In this document: positions 10,401-32,429 of the stretch, piece after piece
Layout: every line of letters starts with the position of its first letter
Numbering within the stretch: the first letter of the stretch is position 1
Assembly: GCF_020740795.1 (NCBI RefSeq)
Contig: NC_067294.1
Location: forward strand, 18,419,001 to 18,483,000
Direction of reading: 5' to 3'
Source of the DNA: Apus apus
Lineage: Eukaryota > Chordata > Aves > Apodiformes > Apodidae
Length of the DNA: 64,000 bases
The notes under the pieces: model-generated
Told to the model about the DNA's origin: nothing
Databases searched by the model: none
Seen by the model: only the letters and a program-made list of their open reading frames with translations
Position numbers and translations under genes: made by a program

Positions 10401-12269
10401 AGCCCGGGCCCCCTGCGAGCGCCCGGGGGGTGACGGGGCTTCCCTGCTGCCCCCCAGATCTCCTTCGACCTGAGCCTGGCGCGGGGCCTGGACTATTACA
10501 CGGGGGTGATCTTTGAGGCTGTGCTGCTGCAGCAGGAGAACCAGCACGTGGAGGAGCCCGTCAGCATGGGGAGCGTGGCCGGGGGCGGCCGCTACGACGG
10601 GCTGGTGGGGATGTTTGATCCCAAGGGACGGAAGGTGCCCTGCGTGGGGGTCAGCATCGGGATCGAGCGGATCTTCTCCATCCTGGAGCAGAGAGTGAAG
10701 GTGGGTGCTGCAGGCAGGGCTTGGTGTGGGGAAGGAAGGGCTGTAGGATGTCATCTCTTTGCTGCAGAGCTCCACGGTGTTGGAGGGGAAGGGGTTTTGC
10801 AAGCGAGGTGGGTCCTCTCCTGCCTGAATCCCAGGGTTCACAGAAGACATCCCCTGTCTCTTTCAGCCTGTAGGATCTGTCAGGGGCAGCCAAGTGCAGC
10901 ATTCCCTAGCAGATGCCAAGGAGGTGTCCAAGATGAGCCCTGAGCTCTAGTCCTGGCTCTGCAATTTGTGCCCCAGTCACTTGTCTGAAGATTCCTGTCC
11001 TGGGGACTGTGAAATGATGGATTTGTTAACAGCTCAGGCACCCGCTCTGCCACGAGCACCCCAGGGAAGCCTGTCAGGAAGTCCATTGCTCTGAGTCTGA
11101 ACCAAATGCATATCAAGTGAGGCTGCTGCAACATGTTTTTACTTGAAGAATCAAAGGAGACAGGGGAAAGCTGTCCTGATCCCCCCTGGGAGGGAGGAAG
11201 GCAGGCCATGGTCCTCCAGGAACAGCAGCAGATGATGCAGCAGCGTGTCAGAGCACAGATCCTCTGGGGGGCTCATTAAACTCCCCCAGGCTCTGGTCTG
11301 GGCACCCTTTTTGCTGCTGAAAGGCTGACTTCCCTCAGTCACCTTCACGGAATGGTGGTGGCTGGCTGGTTTTGGGGAGATTAGAAGGTGAGGAGAGATG
11401 AGCTGCAGTTGTGGGTCCCCTCAGGGCAGGTCACTCCCACAAGTGTGTCCAACCCCACAGGCTTCTGGGGAGAAAGTTCGGACGACTGAGACAGAGGTGC
11501 TGGTGGCTACACCTCAGAAACACTTGCTGGCTGCAAGACTGAAGCTCATCTCTGAGCTGTGGGATGCAGGGATCAAGGTAAAGATGTGGGCTTGGTACAG
11601 GGGAGGGAGGGAATATCTGAAGGGAGCTGTAGCACAGCACGGCCAACCCCAGAAGCTGCCTGTCTCTTCAAGACCTGAGCCTGTTGGAGATCCCTCAGGC
11701 AGAGAAGAAGAGCCAAGAGCACTAAAGGCAGCTGCTTGGTGCAGGAGTCATGAGGCAGAGCTTTCTGTGGAGTTTTGGCTCTGGCTGTTTTGCTCCAGGA
11801 TCTTTGCATTAATGATTGTCTGTCTCCCCTCCCTCCCAGGCAGAGATGCTGTACAAGAAGGACCCGAAGCTGCTGAAGCAGCTGCAATATTGTGAGGACA
11901 CGGGGATCCCCCTCGCTGCCATTGTTGGGGAGCAGGAGCTGATGGACGGGGTGGTCAAGCTGCGAGACGTCGCAACGAGAGAGGAGGTGAGAATGCCTTT
12001 TTCCAGCAGGTTTCCAAAGCACTTCCGAAATCTAGGGATTCCTGAAAGGCCCTGGGTTTTCCCTCAGAGATGGTGTTCCTCTGGGGAGCAGGGATCTGCT
12101 GGGTACCTGCTCCAGAAAGCCAACACAGACTGCGTCGGTGTCCACAGCAAGTCCATGAGGGACCAGATTGAGCCCCTCTCTGCTGCCACCTCCTCCTCTC
12201 ACTTGCTTTTAGGTTGACATCCCGAGGGAAAAGCTGATTGATGAGATCAGAAGGCGTCTGGAGCCCTAG
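7404..12269 (+). CDS. HARS2: Mitochondrial histidyl-tRNA synthetase
   Basis: This class IIa synthetase attaches histidine to mitochondrial tRNA-His. Twelve coding exons (7404-7523, 7631-7750, 8117-8212, 8851-8976, 9058-9165, 9309-9407, 10029-10122, 10226-10353, 10458-10700, 11461-11577, 11840-11986, 12213-12269) join in frame to 484 residues; human HARS2 has 506. Exon 1 encodes an Arg-rich leader without acidic residues, consistent with mitochondrial import, joined directly to the conserved KTPKGTRD. The WHEP-type helices of the cytosolic enzyme are absent. Motif 2 is [19 protein letters not shown] across exons 4 and 5. The histidine motif RGLDYYTG is at residues 306-313, GGGRYDGL and motif 3 [10 protein letters not shown] follow, and the anticodon-binding domain ends the protein. 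Intron 3 is U12-type and intron 6 has a GC donor. Exons 7-9 with their introns are nearly identical to HARS1. Confidence 0.95.
8213..8850 (+). other. U12-type (minor spliceosome) GT-AG intron of HARS2
   Basis: The donor reads GTATCCTG at 8213-8220. A branch-site match TCCTTAAC lies at 8830-8837, about 14 bases before the terminal AG, with no long polypyrimidine tract. This fits the U12 consensus at both ends. The intron splits RYDLT from VPFARYL, as in HARS1. Confidence 0.85.
9628..9905 (+). repeat. CR1 LINE 3' fragment (HARS2 intron 6)
   Basis: The strings GGCCTCAAGTTGCATCTCAG, ATATTAGAAGAAACTTCTTC and the tail TTAAAGGTCTTTTCCAACC mark an old CR1 3' end. Confidence 0.8.
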
Positions 12270-12837
12270 GACATCTCTGGCTAGAGCTGCTGTGCCACAG
12301 GAACCCTCCAGCCAGGAGCCATTTGCTTCCCATGGAAGTCTGGTCACCATCCACTGGCTGGGCCGAGGCAGTGTCAGCACCAGGCATCTGCTTGGGATGG
12401 AGCAAGGGGAATTAAAAGCTGGGGACAGTGCAGTCACTGAGCTAACCACCAGGAGTTCATCCACCTGGTGAGCTGCTCTGAGGGATGGTCAGTAACTGCA
12501 GAGCCATGTCCAGGCTGGAGGTGGCACGGGCACAGATGGACATGGGGCAGCTCAAGCAGGACCAGGCTGAGCTCCAGCATCGGGGTGGGGAACTGAGGTG
12601 TGCTGAGCACCCACAGGCTCAGAATATAGGGAGAGGGTGGCAGGGGGAGGCCACCCCTGCCCCTCCAAGGGCTGCAAGGGGCAGCCTCAGCCTGCAGCTG
12701 GGCTCTGCCACCGTGGGTGGGGCTGGATGAGCCTGGGCTCTGCCACCAGCCTGGGGGGTATGTGGGGGCCCCCTCAGGGAGGCACACAGGCAGGCTCCCT
12801 CTGGGGCAAGCCTGGAGGAGCTCCATTTTTATGTATT
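12270..12837 (+). other. HARS2 3' UTR and downstream spacer with ATTAAA signal at 12411
   Basis: The 3' UTR probably ends shortly after the ATTAAA at 12411-12416, about 140 bases past the stop codon. From there to 12837 I see no gene or clear repeat. Confidence 0.6.
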
Positions 12838-13600
12838 TGTGGTGGGTTGACATTGGCTGGACAGCAGGTGCCCAGCAAAGCCACTGGACAGGAGAGAGAA
12901 AATGTAACAGAAGACTCATGGGTTGAGATCTGATCACTTGGCAATTGCTGTCACAGGCAGAAGAGGCTCAACCTGGGGAAATCAGTTTAATTTCTTGCCA
13001 ATGAAATCAGAGAAGGGTAATGAGAAATAAAACCACATCTTAAAACACCTTCCTCCACCCCTCCCTTCTTCCCAGGCTCAACTTCACTCCCAAATTCTCT
13101 ACCCCTTGCTCCCCGTGGGGGGTCGCAGTCAGTTCATCCCGCGTTCCTGTCCCTCCTTCCTCCGGGAGGAGCACTCTCACTGTCCCTGCAGCCTGGGTTC
13201 CTCCCTGGAGGGGCACTCCAACACCTCCACGGGGAGTCCTTCCCACGGGCTGCAGTTCTTCAGGAGCAGGTCCCTTCCATGGGCTGCAGGTCCCCAGGAA
13301 CAGGCTGCTCCAGCGTGGGTCCCCCATGAGGTCCTGCTGCCTGCTCCAGGGTGGAATTCCCACCAGGTCCCAGCCTCCCTCAGGCACCCCCCCGCTGTGC
13401 TGCGGGTGCGGGTGGGGATCTCTGCACCTGGAGACCCTCCTCACTGCCCCTGCTGGCTGCAGAGCTGTTTCTCACGTTGTTTCTCTTCCTGCCCATTCCC
13501 ACTGAAACGAAAATTGGGAGCTTCCAAACCCCCCTGCTTTCTAACACTCCTCACCGACGTGGGAGGCTGGTGGGGCTGGGTGAGGATTCCCAGATCAAGA
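12838..13600 (+). mobile_element. Solo LTR fossil, ERVL-like, passerine type
   Basis: The left end begins TGTGGTGGGTTGACATTGG, which I recognise from abundant passerine ERVL-type LTRs. The interior also matches in outline (CAATTGCTGTCACAGGCAGA, TGGGTTCCTCCCTGGAGGGG, GGTGGAATTCCCACCAGGTC). There is no internal retroviral coding region next to it, so it is a solo LTR, decayed and of moderate age. The right end is not sharply defined. Confidence 0.7.
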
Positions 13601-14090
13601 CCCAATAACAACAAACAAGCTGTTGTTGAGCAGGGGTTCTTTATGGCAGCACTGGGGATTCTCCACCATGAGTGCTTCGAGGAGTCAAGTGAAACACCCC
13701 GACTAATACACACCAAAACCAGGCATATTCAGTTCCATGTCAGTGAGTCCCCAGAATTCTTCTACATAGTCATTTTATTTCCTGCAATTGGCTGTCTTTG
13801 TGATGATGTGTGCTCGAGGGTCTCCTGTGGGGGTCTTTGTTGACTCCAGTCCTTTGTTGCCTTTGTCCTGGTGTCCCCTCCTGGCCCTGTCCCCAGCCTC
13901 CCGCAGGTGGGTTGCCCAGGTGGGTTGCCCAGGTGGGTCAGAACCCACATAACTGGTCTGTAGGAGCCACAGGGTCTTAGGAGAGTTGTTATCCCAGCCT
14001 GCAGGATGCTTGGCATCACTGACCGACAGTTTCACAAAGCACCTTGTTTTAAAAGCAACCCCTAGCACAGCAAACCCATCACTTCAGTAA
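13601..14090. other. Spacer before HARS1, possibly more repeat-derived sequence
   Basis: The AT-richer start, around CAAGCTGTTGTTGAGCAGGG, could belong to the adjoining LTR fossil or to a second repeat. Near 13912-13936 there is a short direct repeat of GGTGGGTTGCCCA. I see no gene. Confidence 0.4.
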
Positions 14091-14325
14091 ACTCACCGGG
14101 CTGTACCTCCGCGGGGCTCGCTCCCGCTGCCCGGCCGCCGCTCCCCTCCTCCCGCCAACGCGCGGGGCCGCCCTGGCGCGGCTGCCATCGGCCCCGGGGC
14201 CTGAGGGAACCTTCTGGCAGCCCCTCCTGCCCCAGCCGGGCCGCGCGAACCCGACGCGTCGTGAAACAAGAACGAACCGCCCCAAAAAAAACACCGGAGA
14301 GGAGGCTCCGTCGGGGGAGCGCAGC

Positions 14326-14431
14326 GCGCATGCGCGGAGCCGGGGGGGGGGGGGCCGCGCACACACACAGCGCATGCGCGGAGCCGCGGGGGAGGGGGGG
14401 GAGGGGGTGTGTGGTCAGGTAGCGCATGCGC
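14326..14431 (+). promoter_or_regulatory. HARS1 promoter with three NRF-1 type palindromes
   Basis: GCGCATGCGC occurs at 14326-14335, 14370-14379 and 14422-14431, each followed by GGAGCCG, within 135 bp of the start codon. This palindrome is the core of the NRF-1 binding consensus, and NRF-1 commonly drives CpG-island promoters of housekeeping and respiration-linked genes. The flanking DNA is a CpG island. Binding is inferred. Confidence 0.75.
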
Positions 14432-14460
14432 GGAGCCGGGCGGGCCTGGCGGAGGCGGCG

Positions 14461-26657
<12,197 letters not shown>

Positions 26658-27440
26658 CCCCCTTCCAGACACATCCACGGGTTGTTGGATGTTGGCTGAC
26701 ACATTTCCTCCTGGAAATGCCTTTCCCAGCCCACGTGGCAGCCGTGTGGGGCCGGGGGGCCTTCCAAAGCTGTATTTATTCTTCTCGTGTGCCCTCCCTT
26801 TCCCGGCGGCAGCAGAGGCTGCACCAGCTCCTGCCCCGTGCCCTGGCCCCCGAGCGTGGGGCTGGGAAGATGTTTTGCCAAGTGGCTCTGGGGCCCTGTG
26901 CCCTCCCACCGGCCCTGGCTGCGGTGACACGAGGAGCCCCCGTGCTGGCACCAGCCCCCTGGGCCTTGGCTGCAGCTTCTCCTTCCCCTCGCTCTGAATA
27001 AACATCCCATCCCTCTCCTCTGGCTGCAGGGATGTGACCATATCCCGAGCGGAATGTAAAGGCCGTAATAAATCCGTCTGTCCCTCTCCGTGCCTCCTGT
27101 CCCCTCCTTCCCCTCCTGGGCCGAGCTTTGTTCGCCTGGAAATGTCCCCGGGGATGTTCCACCAGGAGCCCTTCTCCCTGCTTCTCTCTGCATCCCGCGG
27201 GGGTCTGGGCGGTCCCCGTTCCCAGCTCCCATCGCTGCTGCCCCACGCATCCCGCCCAGTTTCCTGCTCCAGACCAGGTTGGTCTGTGACCCTGGGGGGG
27301 GGAGTCTGTGGGGCCGGCCGGTCCCCCCTGCCCTGCCCTGCCCTGCCCCGCCGGGGCGGAGCGGCCGCGGCGCCAAGGGCGGAGCTGGAACCTTCCAGAG
27401 CCCGGCGTGGGCAGCGGGAGGAGCGGGAGGAGAAGCCGCG
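26658..27440 (+). other. HARS1 3' UTR and DND1 promoter region
   Basis: The HARS1 3' UTR ends after AATAAA at 26997-27002. From about 27290 the DNA becomes a CpG-rich island with GC boxes that leads into the DND1 start codon at 27441. HARS1 and DND1 lie head to tail with about 430 bp between poly(A) site and start. Confidence 0.65.
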
Positions 27441-30400
27441 ATGGAGGCGGAGGTGGGCGCCGTCGGGGCGCGAGGGGGCCCGGGGTGCGGGGGGCGAGGA
27501 GGACCCGGGGTGCGGGGCCCTTCCACCAGCGGGGAGCCCGGAGCGGGGGGTCTCGGGGAGCCCCCGGGGAGGTCGGGCGGGGACCGGAGCCCCGGGGCCA
27601 GTGGCGGAGCTCCCCATTCCAGCCCTGTTCTCATCCCACCCGTTTCCCCCCGGTGCCCCGGGGGGTGATGAGCCCCGTTGGCCCCTGCGGGTCCTGCCCC
27701 TCGGGAGCCCCGGGAGCTCCGAGCCCCGCACCCCCCGTGCTGCGGGACAAGGCGAGCAGCGGTGGTGGGGTCTCGGTGCGGTGGGGCTGGACTTGCTGCA
27801 GCCTCTCAGCAGAGGTTTCCCCTTTGCGGGTCCCGGACTTCATCTCGGGGTGTTTGGAAAGCGGGAGGTGGGAAGGTGCCCGCCCTCGGGGATGCACGAG
27901 GTGCAGCCGGGCCGCATTTTAGCCCGGGGCTGGAGGGCTTTAATCCCACCCGCTGTTCCGGTTTCTGAGGCCCTAATGGGACCAGGCAGTACTTGATGAG
28001 CTGATGATGTTGCCACGTGGGTGGTGTCTCCAGCCTCCCCCAGTGTCCACAGAAGCCTGAGGAGATGCTGGTAGAAGCAAGTTGGCTCTTCTGGTGGGAC
28101 CTGATGTGGTGGGACACCCTGGCTTTGTGCTGCACCCCCCTTGCAGCACCAGCCCACTGCTGCTGTGTCTTTGCTTCCAAAGCCCTTGCAGGGACCTGCA
28201 GGGGAGCTGGTGGTGACCTCCTGCTCTGCCAAAGTTGCTGCAGTTAGTATCGTGGGGCAGTCTGTGAGCAGGGTAGTGGGAGTGCTTTGGATGTGCAGTG
28301 TTGGAAGGCTCCTCAGGTTTCCTCAGGGCTCAGCCTTTGTTTCTGCACCTGCTGGCCTGTGCTGAGGCCTTGCAGGTGCTTCATGAGGCTGGTTATTCCT
28401 GAAGCTGGGAGGCTGGAAACTCTTTGGCCAGATGAGCACCAACGTCATCTCCCTCCTCAGACGTGGACCGACAGCATCAACCAGGCCAATAAGATGGCCC
28501 TCCTGGCCTGGGCAAAAGAAACTGGCATCCAGCTGGTGCAGATCAACGGGCAGAGGAGATACGGTGGCCCCCCCCCAGGTAGGTGAGGGGAGCATCTTGG
28601 CACCCTGGTCCCCTGGGAGCACGGCCTCTCAGGTGCCCGGGGCTGAGGTCTGCCATGACATCCTTGTTAGGAAGCTCAGGAAGAGTGGGATTGATGAATG
28701 GACAGTGGGATGGATGGAGTGTGACAGAGCTCAGAGGGTGGTGATCAATGGATCAGGGTCGAGTTGGAGGCCAGAAACCAGTGATGTACCCCAGGGATCA
28801 ATACTTGGTCTGGTCTTGTTCATTGTGTTCACCAATAGCCTGGATGAGGGGACAGAGTGTGACCTCAACAAGTTTGCTGATGATACCAGCCTGGGAGGGG
28901 TGGTGACACTCAGAGGCCTGTGCTGCCATTCAGTGTGATCTGGACGAGCTGGAGAGCTGGGCAGAGAAGACCTCATGAGGTTCAATAAGAGCAAGTGTAG
29001 GGTCCTGCACCTGGGAAGAAAGAACCCCAAGCACATCAATACACATTAGGGGTGGACCTGCTGGAAAGTAGTTCAGAGGAGCAGGATCTGGCAGTCCTGA
29101 TAGACAGCAAATGATCCATGAGCCAGAAATGTGCCCTTGCTGCCAAGAAGGTCAGTGGAATCCTGGGGTGCATAAAGAAGAGCGTGGCCAGTAGGTCCAG
29201 GGAGGTCATTCTCCCCCTCTGCTCTGCCCTGGTGAGGCCACAGCTGGAGAACTGGGACCAGTTCTGGGCTCCACAGTTCAAGAGAGACAGGGAACTGCTG
29301 GAGAGTCCAGAGGAGGGTGATGAGGATGCCTGGGGGCTTGGAACGTCTCTCTGATGAGGAAAGGCTGAGAGAGCTGGGGCTGTTCAGCCTGGAGAAGAGA
29401 AAGGTGAGGGGAGACCTTATCAATGTATGTAAGTATCTGAGGGTGGGTGCAGGGAGGATGGAGACAGGCTCTTCTCAGTAGTTTTCAGTGACAGGATGAG
29501 GGGCAGCGGGTACAAGCTGGAATATGGGAAGTTCCATTGAAATAGGAGGAAGAACTTACTTACAGTGGGGGTGACAGAGCCCTGGGACAGCCTGCCCAGG
29601 GAGCTGTGGAGTCTCCATCTCTGGAGATGCTCAGGACCTGCCCTGCTGCAGCCCGTGGGGTGTGCTGCGGGTGATCCCGGTGTCGCAGGGGGTTGGACGA
29701 GATGGTCTCCAGAGGTCCCTCCGGCAGTCCTGGGGCTCCAGGGTGGGTCTCACCGCGTCGCTCTCTGCCTGCAGACTGGGTGGGCGACCCCCCGCCGGCC
29801 GGCACGGAGGTGTTCATCGGGAAGCTGCCGCAGGACGTGTACGAGAACGTGCTGATCCCGCTCTTCCAGAGCGTGGGCAGGCTCTACGAGTTCCGCCTGA
29901 TGATGACCTTCAGCGGCCTCAACCGCGGCTTCGCCTACGCCAAGTACGGCGACCGGCGCGGCGCCCGCGAGGCCATCGCGGCCTTCCACAACTTCCCGCT
30001 GCGGGAGGGCTGCCCCATCGTGGTCTGCAGGAGCACCGAGAAGTGCGAGCTGAGCCTGGGCGGCCTGGACGCCTCGCTGGGCGCGCAGGAGCTGGAGGCC
30101 ACGCTGCGCAGGGTCACCCCGGGGGTCCTCAGCGTCACCCTGCGCGCCAGCCCCGGCCAGAAGCAGGGCCAGGTGGCTCTGCTGAAGTACAGCTCGCACC
30201 AGGCTGCGGCCATGGCCAAGAAGACCCTGATGGAAGGTGAGCAGGAGGCTGGGGGTGACGCTTGGGCTGGTCTTCCCGGTGTCTGTAAGGTCAGAACTTC
30301 CCCACCTCCCAGAGCAGCTGTGAAGTGGCCTCAGCCTGGAGGTGCCTTTTGCCCTCTCCCCGGGTCCCCTGGGGGGTGGGTGTCCTCCCTGGGGCTGATC

Positions 30401-31634
30401 CTGGGCAGGCTTCATCAGACCAGGTGGTGCTGGGGTTAAGGAGCTGCTGGAGGTCTTCAGGCACCTGCCTGCTCAGGAGGAGCATCACCACTGCCAGTCC
30501 CAGGCATCCAGAGCTTTTCCCAAGTTACTGAACTCTCCTGATGGAGATGCCCTCCCCCCCAGTGCCCTGTCCCATGATAGCACTGCCCTCCCATGGGACA
30601 CAGATTCCAGACATCCAGCTGGAACATCCAGAGTCCTGATTTTTACCCATTCCTGCCCCAGCTGAGAAGTGTTTCTGGTGTCTTTGTTCCTGTCCCTGAA
30701 GGCAGGTTGCTCCTCACGTCCCTGGGGCCTCCTGGCCCCCAAGCCCACTTTGGTAGCCAGAGGAGGTGGAGGAGCAGTGGGAGGGCTGGGAGGGAGATCC
30801 CATGTGGTTCCCATGCGGTGGGTCAGTGCCAGCCCACCCGTGGTGGTCGCAGCACCAGGTGCTGGGGGACAACTGGAGGTGGGATGGGATGACACTGGAG
30901 GGGCTGGTGAGTGGGCGTCTCCTGCCACTGCTGCTGGTCTGTCCTAGGGAACACGAGGCTCAGTGGGGCACAGCTGAAGGTGGACTGGCTGAGCCACGAC
31001 CTGAAGCAGAAGCTGCAGTCCTGCCAGGAGAAGCCATCGTCCAGCCGGGCGCAAGGGGGCAGGCACCTGGGGGTCCCCAAGCAGGCACCCCTGTCCCCTG
31101 TGCTGCACAACGCCGTGGACCACCTCAACACCCTGTGCAGGAGGCGGTGCCTGGGCACCCCCCTGTTCCTCACCAAGTGCATCCAGGCCACCCCCAACGG
31201 GTGGCTGCGTTTCTGGTGCCAGGTGGTGATCCCAGGGTGCCCCGTGCCCTTCAGTGGGTTTGCTTGGGTCCAGCAGGATGGGCCAGGCAGGAGTGGGCAC
31301 GAGGAGGCCAAGGTGGTGGTGGCACTGCAGGTTCTCCGGGTGCTGGGTGAGTGCTGCGGGGTGGGGCTGAGCCCCTGCCTCTCCAAGGTCTGGGAGCATC
31401 TCCTGGGAATGTGGAGCTGTGGTGCTTCTGGTTGGGGGGGGGGCGGAAACTCAGCCTGGCAGGCAGGGCTGAAACACCATGACCCCCCTGCCCAGTGATC
31501 CTGGTTGCTCTGAACTCGGGGTGGGATTCCTGGTTGGAAGCAGAGGACACGAGGGGAGGGGGTTTTGGGGTGCTGCTCCCCAGCACTGCAGAGCCTGACG
31601 CTTTCTTCCCCACGCAGGGGGCCAGCAGACGTAG
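27441..31634 (+). CDS. DND1: Dead end protein 1, germ-cell RNA-binding protein
   Basis: DND1 binds U-rich 3' UTR elements, protects germ-cell mRNAs from microRNA repression and is needed for germ-cell survival. Exons 27441-27452, 28461-28578, 29775-30236, 30948-31346 and 31618-31634 join to 335 residues; human has 353. RRM1 has RNP2 [13 protein letters not shown] (from residue 55) and RNP1 [10 protein letters not shown] degenerate RRM2 follows ([11 protein letters not shown] to [15 protein letters not shown]). The C-terminal double-stranded-RNA-binding fold covers [18 protein letters not shown] and [17 protein letters not shown]. The first exon (MEAE) was picked for its Kozak context, GTGGGC donor and phase, and is the least certain part. 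The last exon adds only GQQT before the stop. Poly(A) signal ATTAAA is at 32226-32231. Confidence 0.92.
28640..29640 (+). repeat. CR1 LINE fragment with decayed ORF2 end (DND1 intron 2)
   Basis: About 1 kb of CR1 in gene orientation. The translated reverse-transcriptase end is visible in pieces ([12 protein letters not shown], then [12 protein letters not shown] with the FADD box). The frame is broken downstream, so the copy is dead and older than the one at 32868. Confidence 0.9.
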
Positions 31635-32235
31635 GTGGCCATTCTGCCCGAACCACCAGTGGAACCTGAGCCACCAGCCTCGGGGCCACCAGCCACAGCA
31701 GCGGGGACCTGGGGACCTGGTCCTGTTCCAGCGTTGTCTTTGAGTTTGTTTGGGTTTGTTTTGAGAGCTGGTTCTGGAGGATGGGGCTGCTGACCTGGCC
31801 CGGGACAGCTGCCCTGTCCCCACCCAGCCTTTGGGGACAGTTCTGGCTTTTGGGGACATCGTTTTTTACCTGCCCAGTTTGGCTGCTTTTGGGTTGGTTT
31901 GTGTTGCTCTGCTGCGGTGGAGGCGCCCAGTGAAGGTCTTGGGAGAAAAAGCAGCTGCTTGGAGAGGTGGAGGGGACCTTGGGGGTACCTGAGCTCCCCG
32001 GGGACTGTGGCCTCAGCTGGCACACCTGGTTCCTGAGGAACAGCCTCCCGTGAGGACAGGGCCATGGATGGGGACTGTCTGGAGAATGGGGGATGTCCAA
32101 GGGCTGGTGGAGCTGCGTTTTTAAGGAGGGGAGTGTCCATGGGCCCTGGGAGGTGGCCGTGGGGTTGCAGTTGTTAGTGAGTGACTCCTCAGGCCCAGGA
32201 GACCCGGCCACACTCTTCACTTGGCATTAAAGTAG
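31635..32235 (+). other. DND1 3' UTR
   Basis: About 600 bases lie between the stop codon and the ATTAAA signal at 32226-32231. The composition is unremarkable. Apparent long minus-strand frames across it lack any family match. Confidence 0.7.
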
Positions 32236-32429
32236 CCTGAAAAAAAACACCAGCTGGGTCGTGTCATTTCTTGTCCTGCAGCCTCAGCTCCCTGCCTGAC
32301 TCCCCCCTCCACACCAGGCAGCAGCAGAAGGGGAAGGTGGGGTTTGGATCCATCCTGTAGGCTCCAGGCTGTAGCTCCACAGCCAGCGGGGCCCCTGGAA
32401 GCTGCAGCCCTTGGCACCTGGAGCTTTGT

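Noticed and set aside
14374-14460. Upstream in-frame ATG that would extend HARS1 by 29 residues, perhaps as a mitochondrial leader
   Set aside because: The extension is Gly/Ala/Glu-rich rather than a good presequence, HARS2 already supplies the mitochondrial enzyme, and mammalian HARS1 starts at the inner ATG.
30823-32220. 465-residue minus-strand frame antisense to DND1
   Set aside because: It covers DND1 exon 4 and the 3' UTR, with no recognisable domain. High GC content explains the lack of stops.
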